Shown piece by piece: positions 10,441-22,069 of a stretch of 64,000 nucleotides of DNA. Source of the stretch: Impatiens glandulifera (lineage: Eukaryota > Streptophyta > Magnoliopsida > Ericales > Balsaminaceae). Under the pieces are notes generated by a model. That model had not been told where the DNA came from and did not search any database. It saw nothing but the letters and a program-made list of their open reading frames with translations. The DNA is taken from NCBI RefSeq assembly GCF_907164915.1, contig NC_061863.1:22545210-22609209 (forward strand), read 5' to 3'. The translations under genes were made by a program, and so were the position numbers. Each line of letters starts with the position of its first letter. Positions within the stretch are counted from its first letter, which is position 1.

Positions 10441-12394
10441 AGAATACATTTTCCCATTAAGACAAAACATGTTCAATGTTTGACCCATTGAAATATAAAA
10501 TTTTGTTTATTTTTTATACACATTCTTCGTTTTCAATAATAGTTGAATAATTAGTTAGATTAAAACTAATTTGGCTCACCGCATCTAAATTCGATTTTGA
10601 GAATAAATTAATTGATTTATATTTGAATTAATGGTTATTTAAGTTCGAGTTTGACATGTAATTTGACCACTCCTAATTTGTCAATCAATAAAACATGAAT
10701 ACAGACGATGACGTGAAATTATTTGGTGCAAGACAAATCCAATGGACATAATGAGTGTTTTAGGGATAAGTAGTGTTTTCTTTTGAAAGATGTGTATTAA
10801 GCATCACACTAAATGAGAGATAAAATTTTAAGTTTAAAAAGAACTAACCTATTTTTTATATAATTGAATTATAAAATTGCGATAAAAAATATAAATGAAA
10901 GAAAATCAAAATTTTAAAATGAACTAAGTAAATTTCAATGTGATATGATTTAGAAATATATAGTGGACAAAAAAGAAACATATAATGAGATTTCTCAAAT
11001 TGATTAATTATAACCCTCGTCCTGCAGGGTTATGAGATAGTTGAGTCTACTTAATCTCATCTATTTTTTCGTATCGCTTTATTTTATATTTTTCGGTGTT
11101 TTTTTTACTAAAAGACAACACGTTACTAATACAAACTTTATTTACTAAAAATCTTTAAAAGTATTTATTAACCATAATCACCAAGACTTAGTTTTTAGTA
11201 TAGAAATTTGTGTTGGCAATTTTAATGTTGTATTGTTGTTTATATAGCTTTAATCTGGTTCTCTAATTTGTTGATTTTAGGTCTTTATAACTTTATTTGA
11301 TCTAAATTTCAAATTAATTAATGTGGTACATTGAAATATCAAATAACAATAAAAATAGAATATTATAATTTTTGCTTTTCCCTAACTCATGATGCAACTT
11401 CCTTTGATTAATTAATATGTTACTTTATTGGAAAGATGTACTTGCAAGAATAGTTAATACAGCTTCCTTTCTTAATCATTAATCAATCTCAATTTAATTA
11501 AATGTCATCCTTTATTATTAGAGATAATCAAAGTTAGGTAGTATATATTTTAGTTGGATGTTGGGTCAGGCTTTCGGTTTGGTTTGGTGAGAGTATTCTG
11601 AATATTCTTGATGATCTTATATTGCAGTAGATGTTTACATCTATTTTAACTTTAAATTTTATTTGTTTCTTTCTTTCTTATTTTATCTGCATAATTCGTT
11701 GCATGCTTAATCTCTATTTCCACTATAATATTTTTGCAAAAAAAGTAGAAGAAATAAATAAAAGATTAGGGTGTTCGAAATGATTTTTTGCTGAATAAAA
11801 GAAAAACTAACACTTAATGATCGTTTTTGTTATTGTGTTCTAATCATCCATAAGTAGTCAAGTTGAATACTTAAACAACCTTTGTCATTTTTCATTATAT
11901 ATGAAAAATATAAAATATAAAATAAAAAAAATAAGAAGATAAGTCTGGTGATAGCATATTAGCATGAGCTATAACAAAATAATTAAATAAAAGGAACTCA
12001 AATATTAAAATTAAAAAGTAGAGCCCACTGTTGCATGTGCTTATATAAAAGATTCAAAATGTCACTTAAAGATAAATTTGTCAATCTTTATCAATGTAAA
12101 TGAGTAGGTTCGTCAACACCATCTTTAATGTTTTGATTGATATTTCTTTAATATTAAAATATTTTTGTTTTGGTGTAATCTACCCTATAATAATGAGGAT
12201 GGTATACCATATCTTATAGATGTGATAAGATTTAATTTTTTTTTCTTTCCATTCTTGCATAAATTTCAACAACCTCAGTACGATTTGTATTTGGCGACTT
12301 TGATTAGTCCGCTAATATTTCTTAAATTTAAGTTTTGAGAAAACAAACCTATTACAACCTAATTAAAAGATATTTCAGGATTATTTTTAAAAAA
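10441..12394. other. AT-rich intergenic sequence
   Basis: No ORF with recognisable content, no tandem array and no RNA gene is seen. There are short A/T runs only. Confidence 0.6.
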
Positions 12395-13385
12395 TATAAA
12401 CGTGTAAAAAGGTATGGGAATATTACTGATATTATAGATATATCAAAAATATTGTACCGTAAGATATATCAAAAATATAGATTTTTTTGATATACCGAAA
12501 AAAAAATGTAAGGTAAAAATATGAGATTTTCAAAATTTTGCTATATTGAGATATACCGAAATAATATTTATAAATTAAAAAATATATATTATATGCTATA
12601 TAAGTAAATAAATATATTTGATATTAATTTAATTATAGAATCATAATTTTTGAAAATCAAATCAAAATATAATTATATTGTAATATAATTCAATATAAGC
12701 CATCTCTAGACATTTTATTTTACAAGATATAAAACTAATTTTATTTTACTATAAAATGTTTGATGTTTGTTCAAAATAAACCTAATGGAGTCTAATATGT
12801 TGTCAAGTTCATCTCAAATACAAATACGGCTAGTAAGAGACTAAGAAAAACTTCAAAACCAAAGTTTCCTATAACTCCTAAACATAGTAAGAAGTATATT
12901 TTGGGAATACTTTGAAAAGAATACAACCAATCAGGGTATGTAAGTACTTTAAAGTTGAGATTTTAGCCGTTTCTAGAAATACTAGTGGGTTGAAAAACCA
13001 CTTATTAAAAATGTGTAAGTTGACTCCACACTATAAAACAAGTAAATGTGATAAAAGTCAAACTATATTGATGAACAAGAAGATGGGGCAAGAAAATGTT
13101 TTGGTTCCATATACTTTTAACCAAAAATGTGTGAAATAAAATTGACCGAGTATACGATCTTCGATGAAGTTTCATTTAAAGTTGTCCAAGAAAAGGGGTT
13201 TGTGAGCTTATTACATGAAACACAATTTAGGTATCAAAGATATAATACCGATACCGTACCAAAATTAAGGTATACCGAAATCAAGGTAAGATAAAAAAGT
13301 ATGATTATTTTTATATCGAAACTTTCGGTAATGTATAATGTACGAATAAAACATTAAGGTATACTGTACCGATCCATCCCTTCAT
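12395..13385 (+). mobile_element. hAT transposon relic
   Basis: Both flanks carry GGTATACCGAAA / TACCGTACC-type sequence (left about 12405-12560, right about 13230-13380, ending GTACCGATCCATCCC), a style common at ends of plant hAT derivatives. Between them lies a BED-finger-like peptide. The ends are too degraded to give a clear TIR or 8-bp duplication. Confidence 0.5.
12912..13139 (+). pseudogene. hAT transposase N-terminal BED zinc-finger fragment
   Basis: The open stretch of 75 residues contains VCKYFKVEILAVSRNTSGLK and NHLLKMC, the pattern of a BED finger (C-x2-C ... H-x3-5-C). The second ligand of the first pair is Phe (CKYF) where Cys is expected. Text just upstream (TTTTGGGAATACTTTGAAAAG, another frame) reads like the WEYFEK start of such fingers, so one frameshift is inferred. 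No catalytic RNase-H-like domain follows. A non-functional scrap of a hAT transposase is the best reading. Confidence 0.5.
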
Positions 13386-13474
13386 GTAAGTTTCTGAATT
13401 ACCTACCCAATGATTAAAAGAACGGTTACAATACGAGTTCAAACAAAAAATTTATTAATCTAACAAAATCTTTC

Positions 13475-13773
13475 AACAATCAATAATAAAAGATTAGAAA
13501 ATAGCAGCAAGATCTCACCCATCAACGTCTAGGATTGAATCGATTATGCTACCAGAGTGTAGATTCAACACACCAGAATGCGCCACATCATCATGTGATC
13601 AAAACCTTCATATTAGACGACTAGATCAAAGACTCATATTAACACATTAACTTTCCTTATTTCCTCTTCTCCCATGCATATGATCGAGTCATTGTCGCAC
13701 CACAACCGACCACGGGAGATTCACAAAAAAAATGTGAAAACGTTATTTTCTTGTCTATTTCAATTTCTTTTTA
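13475..13773. repeat. About 300-bp direct repeat, copy 1
   Basis: It begins AACAATCAATAATAAAAGAT and ends CTATTTCAATTTCTTTTTA. Copy 2 is at 15570-15863 with about one change in ten to fifteen bases by eye. The pair flanks a 1.8-kb block that holds PBS-like sites and a Sirevirus LTR. It could be an LTR pair of a small element or a segmental duplication. Confidence 0.8.
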
Positions 13774-14036
13774 GCTAGCTTTTAAGTTGTGGTTCTCCTA
13801 GGAGTTGTAATAATGGTATCAGAGCGGGCCTCTGCATTGAACCGTTGGAGCGGGCTAAGAGCGAGGAGGTTAGAGTGGGATCTCTGAGAGATTGTCGGGA
13901 CCTTGCCCGCGTGGATGTCGGGCAGCTAAATGTGAAGGTGTTTTAGGTGTGGTTTAATAACTCTTGGGCTCTCCCACCTTATCAGCTAGCTTTTAAGGTG
14001 TGGTTATCCTAGGAGTTGTAATAGTGGTATCAGAGC
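13774..14036 (+). repeat. Duplicated 52-bp segment ending in tRNA-iMet primer-binding-like sites
   Basis: GCTAGCTTTTAAG...CCTAGGAGTTGTAATA followed by TGGTATCAGAGC occurs twice (sites 13814-13825 and 14025-14036). TGGTATCAGAGC is the usual plant retrotransposon PBS complementary to initiator tRNA-Met. Between the two copies is GC-richer non-coding sequence (13826-13984). Confidence 0.75.
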
Positions 14037-14104
14037 AAGTTCTTTCTACTTTCACGCAATCAGACTTCAACATGTCTATCGTCAACAAGGCCCCAATGTT
14101 CTAA
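14025..14104 (+). pseudogene. Sirevirus PBS and start of gag (fragment)
   Basis: PBS TGGTATCAGAGC is followed 36 bases later by ATG (14072) encoding MSIVNKAPMF and a stop. The spacing and bases match element B (PBS 45761, ATG 45808, MTSFTKPLMFK). After this short start the sequence jumps into LTR repeats, so gag to PPT has been deleted. Confidence 0.65.
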
Positions 14105-14545
14105 CGCGAAGACTTCATTAACCGATAGTAGATGATATTGGTTCTCCAAGAAGCGTAACCGGTAGTGGAAATATTAGTTCTACAAGAAGCGTAACTGGTA
14201 GTGGATGAAATCAGTTTCCTAGAAGCGTAACCGGTAGTAGATGATATCGGTTCTACAAAAAGCGTAACCAGTAGTAGATAATATCGGTTCTCCAAGAAGC
14301 GTAACCGGTAGTGGAAATATTGGTTCTACAAGAAGCGTAACCGGTAGTAAATAAAATTGGTTTCCTAGAAGCGTAACCAGTAGTAGATGATATCGGTTTC
14401 TCAAGAAGTGTTACCGGTAGTGGTAGTATCGGTTTTGCAAGAATCGTAACCGGTAGTAGATGAAATCGGTTTCACAGAAGCGTGACCGGTAGTAGATAAT
14501 ATCGGTTTTCCAAGAAGCGTAACCAGTAGTAGATGAAATTGGTTC
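14105..14545 (+). repeat. Tandem array AAGCGTAACCGGTAGT, about 34-37 bp unit
   Basis: About 12 units have the consensus AGAAGCGTAACCGGTAGT followed by (A/G)GATGATATCGGTTCT. The unit contains ACCGGT and GATATC self-complementary cores. Related but more diverged units occur at 44490-44700 in element B's LTR. Confidence 0.9.
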
Positions 14546-15160
14546 TACCAGTTCTCAAAATACAAACACATTTCCGATAGTGGCAGAAATAAGCTTTATG
14601 CTACATCAGGATTTTATTTCTATTTTGGTGCAAGTCTGAGGAAAACCTTTGATAGCAGCTATCTGCTAACACAATTTAGACTATCAAGAACACCAAAAGA
14701 CAAATTATCCTGTTGCATGCTCCTAGGAACTCCTAATCCAATTAATGTCATCTTGACTTATTATAATTAGAGTAAAGACAAGATCAAAGGATATCATATC
14801 TAGTGTACTTTTATGGACCTCAACCAATCAAGATCAAGAAAGATGTCCTATGAAGAAAATGTATCCGTTGAAGAAGAAAAAATATCCGTTGATACTTTTG
14901 CCTACTTAAGAAGACATAAGTCATTCTTCTTCGGCACCTGTTTTTGACACTTTAACCGTTGCCATCAAATATTTTCAAGCTTTAAAATCTATAAGTTATC
15001 AAAGAGTGTGATAGAATTTAAAGTGTATTACAATACTACCTATTATGTGTGAGTGGTGAGCATTGTAAGTTTGGATGATAAGGTTCGTTCCGACCGACGG
15101 ATAAGGATGAGAGTCCTGCAACACCGTCCTTTCATCGGACCGTACAACCAAGCAGTGCAG

Positions 15161-15184
15161 TTGACAGAATTTGTTTCTGTTCAA
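15161..15184 (+). promoter_or_regulatory. R-region stem-loop
   Basis: TTGACAGAA pairs with TTCTGTTCAA (one bulged base). It is positionally equivalent to 7363-7386, 51401-51424 and 60663-60686. Confidence 0.5.
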
Positions 15185-15569
15185 CAGAGAGTGTGTGCTA
15201 GGAGTTTGAAAGCAAATAGTAACTAAGTCTTGGTTGTTCGACTAGGTTGTATACGAGTGTTTTATTCAATCAAATCTTCTAGTGGATATCCTTCTTAAAG
15301 TTTGAGAAGAAGGGGCGACGTAGGAGTTTTACTCCGAACATCCATAAAAATATTGTGTTTGTCTTTTCTTCCTTGTTATCCTCTAAATCGACTATCTATT
15401 GCTTCAATTTGAAATAAATACTTCCGCACTTGAACTCGATTCAAGAGTTTGTGACAACTTGTGTAGAGTAGAAACGAGATAATTAATCTCTAACAGGGTT
15501 ATTATCGAATGATGTGTGTGTAAGCATTCAACGTTGTGAGACCCAAGTCTCTTCAGCGATCCCGATCCT

Positions 15570-15863
15570 AACAATTAATAATAAAAGATTAGAAAATAGC
15601 AGCAAGATCTCAACCATTAGTGTCTAGGATTAAATCGATTATGCTACTAGAGTGTAAATTCAACGCACTAGAATGTGCCACAACATCATGCGATCAAAAC
15701 CTTCCTATTAGACGACAAGATCAAAGACCCATATTAATGCATTGACTTTCCTTATTTTCTCATCTCCCATCTGATCGAGTTGTCGTCACGCCACAATCGA
15801 CCACGGGAGATTCACAAAAAAATGTGAAAACGTCATTTTCTTGTCTATTTCAATTTCTTTTTA
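15570..15863. repeat. About 300-bp direct repeat, copy 2
   Basis: Partner of 13475-13773. It starts at the very end of the LTR (AACA of the LTR terminus is shared with the repeat start) and ends CTATTTCAATTTCTTTTTA. Confidence 0.8.
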
Positions 15864-16270
15864 TGCAATCTTTATTATTTATGAAATTATTCTAAATTGA
15901 AACTTTGTTATGGTGTGAACCCTAGTGATACGTTTCCTTATTGAAAGATTTGGATAGTTTATTGAAAAAACTTAGATGAAATCAAAATAAAAATCTGCAC
16001 CAATTTTTCGAATCAAAATTAAAATTCCGAAATCTCAAATCTAATCAAAATCAAAGCTCCGAAATCTTTAAAATTTGATTTTCGGTTATATATTTCTAAG
16101 TTTTTTCACATCTAAAGATATCCAACTTAATTAGAGACAACCCTAAGATCTTTCTACATATTCCTCTCCCTTAAATTTGTTTAAATTTTGAGATATCGAA
16201 TTTTCAAAAAGTTTCAAGTTTTCCAAATTGATATAAGTTCTTTATTTTCTGGATTAACAGCCTTACGACT
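15864..16270. other. AT-rich sequence without recognised feature
   Basis: Short duplicated phrases occur around AATCAAAAT...CTCCGAAATCT. No gene is seen. Confidence 0.5.
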
Positions 16271-16745
16271 AAGGATGGTAATTTGAAACCGTCCCACTGT
16301 AACAGAACCGAATTGCCCTATTTGGGGCGGTTTGAGCGGTAGATGACCGGGGATGAGGTGGGGACGGTATTTGTGTCCCCCGCCCCGAACCATCTTAATT
16401 TTACCCCAATTATGTCCCGAACACTAAAAGAATAATTAAATATATAAAATCATCAATATATTATTTATTCATTATATTTTATAAGAGAATTTTAAGTTTA
16501 TTTTTTTATAATAATATAAAATTTTAATATATTACAATATATATTATATTAAAAAAAATCATTTTATAATTTGATTATATTAAAAAAATTATTTATTTAT
16601 TAGAATATGGTATAAACCGTGTCCCGCGGGGATTTCTTGAAACCGAATGGGGCGAGAATGGTAGCAAAACAATCCCCGAAATAAATAGTGCGGGGATGGT
16701 AAATGCATTTCCCTCCTCAAACCGCCCCATTTCCATCCCTTTTTA
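16271..16745. mobile_element. hAT-type non-autonomous element (MITE-like)
   Basis: The left end AAGGATGGTAATTTGAAACC and the inverted right end AAAAAGGGATGGAAATGGGG form an imperfect terminal inverted repeat. Both subterminal parts are GC-rich (GGGGCGG, CCCCGCCCCG, GGGGATGG) around an AT-rich core, a pattern I know from small plant hAT derivatives. I could not find a clean 8-bp duplication. Confidence 0.5.
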
Positions 16746-17385
16746 ATGATTGAGTCACGACTCAGTTTTGGGTTATGGCTCATTTGGTTTTCATTTTTTT
16801 TTCTCTCACGGTTGTTCTTGTAAATAAAATAAAATTTCAAAAAAATAAAAATATAAAAGAATCCCTACACGTGATTATTTGAAAATTAATTTTGGGATTC
16901 GAACATTTAGGTACCACTAAGGACTTGACTTTTGTCACAAGTGTGTTGAATATTATTCCGATTATTATCTGACTATGCCTAAACAAATTTTATGAACAAT
17001 TTTTTATATATACTTAAACACATGATAAGTTTGGGATATAATATTTTTAAACAGAGTTATGAAAATAAAATCTAAATATTCTATTTTTTAAAATGACAAA
17101 TAATTTATATTAGAGCGTGATAAGAAGAAAATTGTCCATGTCCTTTCCCAAGTGTAACCAATTACTGAACTAAAAACAAAATTTCTTTTATTTATTTTAA
17201 ACATAATACATCATTCTTTCTTAGTTTTTGTATGTCTAAACTGTTCTCTTGAATAAATTGACTCGACAAGTTCATGCCCCGATGTCTACATTTCTCTCGA
17301 ATCTCATAGAAGAGATTAGAAACCAAATTGAGATATAACCTAGAAGTCATTTTTAATTTGTTGATTAGACTAGCTTTGACTTGCT
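16746..17385. other. AT-rich sequence, no gene seen
   Basis: It has no conserved coding content. GAGTCACGACTC at about 16752 is a short palindrome. Confidence 0.5.
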
Positions 17386-18457
17386 TAGAGTCGTCACCTA
17401 ATTCACTTCACGGGAAATTAGGAAACAAACACATTTTATAAATTCTGTTTTTGTATTTAATGATTGGTTACACAAGATAAGAACGTTTACATTATGTCTC
17501 ACATGCCCACCCAAATGGGTGGTCTCTTTTACCAACATCTGACCATTTATAAAAATATGATGTTACACGATTATTATTTTTTCAAACTTAAGATATGCAC
17601 GTAAAGTTTCATCTAAATCTAAACATGTGACTAGGCTTGTATCAATCTGTCCTAGGGAATGCATCTAAATTATGTAATTATCCTAAAACTAAAAGTGGAG
17701 AAAAAGTATCTTTAAGCAATAAGGAACACACGAAAGGTACCAAAAAATGAGAATTAAAATGTTAGTTTTAACTAAAATATAATTCAAACGGGTCCTTATA
17801 AAAATATAATTGGGTTGGAAATATTATTTCTAGGTATTTTATATATTTTTTGGATTTTTTAAAAATAAAGCAAAGCATTCAAATACAAAAATAAAATTTT
17901 TTGCAAAGGAATTAAAACAAATAGGCCTAAGTTATATGGCTAGGAGGCTCAGGCTGTGGATGGACGGTCCAAGGAAGGAAGTAAGCTCAGATTGAGTTGA
18001 CTCCTCAAGGCACGGGCGAGTAGGGTTGCAAGTAGGGTGAAACTCAACAATGGGCAATGGCTTCTAGAACAAGATCTAGGCTAGGCCCTGAATTCTCAAT
18101 CACAAACCAAGCCAAAGGCCGAGAATGAAAGCCTCGGTTGGATGGCTTGTTCTTCAATTGAATGTCTTTTTTTCTCGATCGAATGACAAGCCAAGCTCTT
18201 GGTCGTTGACAGTTTTTTCTTGGTTGAATGACAGGCTAACCACTTGGTCACTAACTAATTTTGTTAGTCAAAAAACAGGACGTGATCGAAACCCTCAATC
18301 ATTTTCTAGACTAGACAACCAAATTTGCATACTCTAATTTGTATTTGTCTTATTTGTTTTAACCTTCACTTGTGCAACTTATAAACAAAAAAACTGACAC
18401 CACACATGCACACAAATAATTCAACTACATGAATCAAGCATAACAAACATGGGCTAT
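17386..18457 (-). mobile_element. Ty3/gypsy (Tat-type) LTR fragment, diverged
   Basis: AGAGTCGTCACCTAATT...GGGAAATTAGGAAAC is the same motif as AGAGTCGCCACCTAATTTT in the complete gypsy LTRs (26841, 37742). It is followed by a long non-coding stretch with GGTC/TTGG-rich text (18140-18260). The orientation is inferred from that motif. Confidence 0.45.
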
Positions 18458-19447
18458 TGTGATCGATTTTTTTTTAAAAATATTTTTGATCGACTAGTTT
18501 GAATCTTTAAAAGTTTTATTTTGAAAATGTGAGGGAAATTAGTTTTAATGTTTGAAAAAACTAAGTTAAAAAAAACGAGGCTTTATAGAAAACTCCATAT
18601 CTTACATTTCCGTCGAATCTGGGAGAGATTGAGAGTTTTTTGAATGGAAGTATGTCATAGGCCTACTTTAACTTTTTTCAATATTAATTTATCCTCACGA
18701 CTAGAGAGTCGCCACATAATTTCAAAAATTAGAAAATTAAAAGGTGTGAGTTCGACGTTTAGTTATGTGTGGAAAAGAGTTTTTTAGACGCTATGTCCGA
18801 CAACGCCCATAAGGTCTCTACTAGTTAATTTTTGGCATTTCTTTTAAAAAATTCTTACGCTTTATATTTTAGAAAAATTAATTTTATGCTAACCTAGGAT
18901 CACATAAATCATAAACTTACATAAGTCTCCGGTCTTCAAGTGTGGAAAACTTTGGTCTTTGGTCTCTAGTAGCAAACAATAGCGGTCCTCGGTCGCTAGG
19001 TGCTGAAAAACGTCGGTCCTCAGTCTCCGGATACAACAATCCTTGGTCCTAGGTCTGCAGCATCTCTCCCTTCCAAACCTAAATGAGCAATAAGTCCTTT
19101 TTGGTTGCAAATTGCAACCCAAAAAGGCTAATAAAGGAAATAACATATATAAAAAAATAAAAATCTTAAGGATGTTTAAAGGGACCAGGTATAAGGAAAA
19201 AATTTAACTAAAAGGCTGGGTTTTCTCAGAAAATGGTTTGAGTCTAGTTTTAGGGTCCTGAGCGGCAGAAAAATAGCATAGGTGTAGAGCTAGGCTAGTT
19301 TCCTAAGTCTTTATGTGCACAAAAGCATCCAGAAGCACTTGAAACATCGGGAAGTCGTCGGATTTTACATGTAGAGAGGCTTCTTGGTCGGATGGCACCC
19401 GAGTATGCTTCAGGGTGCCGTTTTGCCGGTCGGATGCTATTCCATGA
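18458..19447 (-). mobile_element. Tat-type LTR, end piece (interrupted copy, part 1)
   Basis: It starts TGTGATCGATTTTTTTTT like 26581 and 37481 and shares ACTCCATATCTTACxTTxCCGTCGAATCTG, GTATGTCATAGGCC, TAGACGCTATGTC and ACGCCCATAAGGTCTCTACT. After about 18900 it differs (GGTCCTCGGTC-type repeats, shared with 53400-53720). Part 2 of the same LTR type resumes at about 23640, so a block of about 4 kb appears to interrupt it. Confidence 0.65.
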
Positions 19448-19990
19448 CACTACATCAAAACATACTTTCAGCTACCCTTATATGCCAACGCATATCAAGC
19501 GTGGGTAAAAATTAAAAGAAAAAACTTTTGCCAACCTTTATACCTATACCACCACCGTTATTTTTTTATATAAAAAACTTTTAATTTAACTATTCTAAAT
19601 TATAATATTTTTTATGTTTTACTTTTTAAATTTATAACTATTTTATTTCATTATTTTTTTTTTAAATTATATTTTTTTACAATATTATTAATTTTGAATT
19701 TATTAACATCTATCTTTTATTTAATTATTATTAAAATTTATTAAATTAAAAATAAAAAATAATATAAATTAAAAATAAATTAATTAAACATTATATTATA
19801 TTTAAGAATAAGAATTTAACTTATATATATTTTTTTAATTAGGAATTAGTATACTAGAAAAGCCCAATACTATTTTTATTAGGAATTAACATACATAAAA
19901 AAAAGCTCAATACGTATTATTTTTTGTTTTCCTAAATCGAATTAGTGAGACTACCTCCAACTCTTCATTTTCTAACCTAAACAGTTGATA
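19448..19990 (+). mobile_element. CACTA-like transposon terminus
   Basis: CACTACATCAAAACATACTT starts at 19448 and is followed by sub-terminal repeats around CAACGCATATCAAGCGTGGGTA and TTTTGCCAACCTTTATACC, in the style of CACTA (EnSpm) ends. No matching inverted end (TGATGTAGTG) was found, so this is an end fragment or a misread. Confidence 0.35.
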
Positions 19991-21062
19991 TCAGGGGTTC
20001 AAATAAGGGTATGGGAATAGAAATGAGATTGAAAGATGTGTGGAATAGAAATGAGTATGATTATAGAAGTGTAGTGTTCGGATAAGAATTGTAATCATTA
20101 CCATTATCATTTGATAGTGTTTGGTTTGATTTGAGGATTATTTTTTTATAATATTTTATTTACACAATAATTAATTTTTATACTTAATTTTTATGTATTT
20201 ATAATTTAATATACTTATAAATTTATTGGTTTTGTTTATTCTCTTCCTATAATTAAAAAATATATAAATTAATTAATTAATCTAATATATAGATGTAAAA
20301 ATAAATAAATCAGAAAAAAGAGAAATAATTAGTCAAAGTAAAATAAACTATTAATAAGTTTTATATTAAATTTTTTATTCTCTTTTTTATATTTTTTTAA
20401 TTATTATTATGATTATTGATGTAGTTTGATTGGTTTATATTATAAATTTTAACGTGTTTATTTGAATAAAATTAATTTGATAATTATCAATTTATATTAA
20501 TATATTTTCGTATTGGATTTTGATACGTAAAAATTTATTATCTTATACTAAAATTAATTAAACAATAATCACTGAAATTGTAAAATATCATGCTAAATAA
20601 AATAATTTAAACCAATAAATATGAAGTGAAAACTATTTTGCTTTTTTATAAATAGGTTATATCTATTAATTTCTTTCACTCATGTCTAACAAAAACAACA
20701 ATCTTCTCCATTAATAAAACAACCATTCTTCTGTTCTCTTTCTAAATATATAAAAGTATTTAAAATACCTAATACAACAAATAAAAAATTAACATAAATT
20801 GCATATTCCATACATAGTTCAAGATTAGAAAATGGATGAACAAACCCAAGCACGATCGTCTCAAATGACTTGGCAACGCAAACATAACTTCCACTTTCGC
20901 AGGGTCCTTTTAGAAAATTTCAATAGCTTTACCAACATCTATTTGAGATATATCGATGTTAATTAGTTCATCAATAACATCCTGCATCTTTGCAGCACTT
21001 AGAAATTCAGATTTAGATTCAGCAATCAAAGCATTTATAACACTAGTATATTGTGATTCCAT
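19991..21062. mobile_element. Probable PIF/Harbinger terminal region and AT-rich non-coding part
   Basis: GGGTATGGGAATAGAAATGA, AATAGAAATGAGTATG and ATAGTGTTTGGTTTGATTTG (19995-20140) resemble the ends of PIF/Harbinger and Tourist-like elements. The transposon genes follow on the minus strand. No opposite end was found to the right of 23200. The rest is AT-rich. Confidence 0.4.
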
Positions 21063-21885
21063 TTAGTCACAAATGAACTCAAATTTGGTACTAAAGTTGT
21101 CCAACTTTGAGTCCATCCTTTGTTGAAGGGTTTCTAATTTTTTCTTCTTGTGGAAACTTTCTCTTCTCGGTGAAAGTTTGTTTCTTTTCTTGGATGATTT
21201 GTTGTTTGATGAAATTGTACGTGAGTCTTGTGAGTGAGAGACGACAACGGGTTCATCTTCACCATCCAATGAAGAACTCACAATCACCTTCTTCTGCCAA
21301 CTAGGATCCATGCTTGCATCAAATATATCTTCAGCTTTAGCCATGTCGCCCTATCTTTACCACACACCATATCTAGTTTGCGCAAATATGAAAATGTAAA
21401 ATCCCACAACACAATGGCATTCAGGTGAGTCTATACAAAAGAAAATAACACAATATTCAAAATATATACAAATAAATAGAAAGTACCACCAAAGTAAACG
21501 CTCAATAAATAATCGATGAAAGTTTAGAACGCCTTACCAGACACCATTCATCAAACCATTGTTTTTCACATTTGATCTTATGCTCAACCTCATCCCACTA
21601 ACAACCACTTTGCATACACATCTCCTCAATGGGATTATACTTGCATTTAATATATTTTATCTTTGATTCAATGTGAGGAGTTGCTTCTTTATTGAAATCG
21701 GGAATCTTACGCATTATCATCTTACCTAGTTGACCCATGTAATTATTCTTAAATCCAGAGTCTATTTTCTATAATGGATCTCAAGCTAACTCTTGGAGGG
21801 AATCAATCAAAGAATCAACCTCATCATCAGTCCAAAATTGTTTGTTTTTTCCACGTCCATGATAAACAGGTGTAGATGTAGACAT
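21063..21885 (-). pseudogene. PIF/Harbinger ORF1 (Myb/SANT-like DNA-binding protein), broken
   Basis: From ATG 21885 (minus) the peptide reads MSTSTPVYHGRGKNKQFWTD then DEVDSLIDSLQELA, stop, and on through KIDSGFKNNYMGQL, IPDFNKEATPHIESKIKYIK and EKQWFDEW. This is the Myb/SANT-like domain of the accessory protein of PIF/Harbinger elements. The C-terminal part (21344-21063) is open: MAKAEDIFDASMDPSW, acidic/serine segment, Lys/Arg-rich stretch, coiled-coil-like end LETLQQRMDSKLDN. It lies next to the transposase on the same strand. Stops at about 21780 and in the linker make it a relic. Confidence 0.75.
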
Positions 21886-22069
21886 CCTACAAAAAAACAA
21901 TAATAACAGAAAATTGAATACAATATAAATATAAACTTTATTAAATATAAGTTATAATACGAAATTTCTAAAATATTATGAAAATCTAAAACACAATAAA
22001 TAAATTATAGATATAAGAAACTATCAAGTACAAATCATTCAAGCATTAATTCAAATCACGTTGTTGTCA

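Larger units (their letters stand above)
14105..15573 (+). mobile_element. Sirevirus LTR, second family (same as LTR of element B), 5' part missing
   Basis: The segment after the repeat array matches 44890-45758 block by block (TTTTGGTGCA, TCCAATTAATG, CAACCAATxA, GATGTCCTATGAAG, TATCCGTTGATA, CTACTTAAGAAGACAT, GCTAGGAGTT, GTGTGTAAGC). It ends CCCGATCCTAACA. It includes the R stem-loop (15161-15184) and the GGAGTTTTACTCC hairpin block (15309-15345). The preceding PBS/gag scrap suggests an internal deletion product. Confidence 0.75.

Noticed and set aside
13826..13984. GC-richer stretch as rRNA or ncRNA gene
   Set aside because: It lies between two PBS-like duplicates and looks like retroelement leader; no rRNA or other RNA motif is recognised.
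14101..14404. Minus-strand repetitive ORFs (TTGYASR-type repeats)
   Set aside because: They are translations of the LTR tandem array, whose unit length permits open frames by chance.
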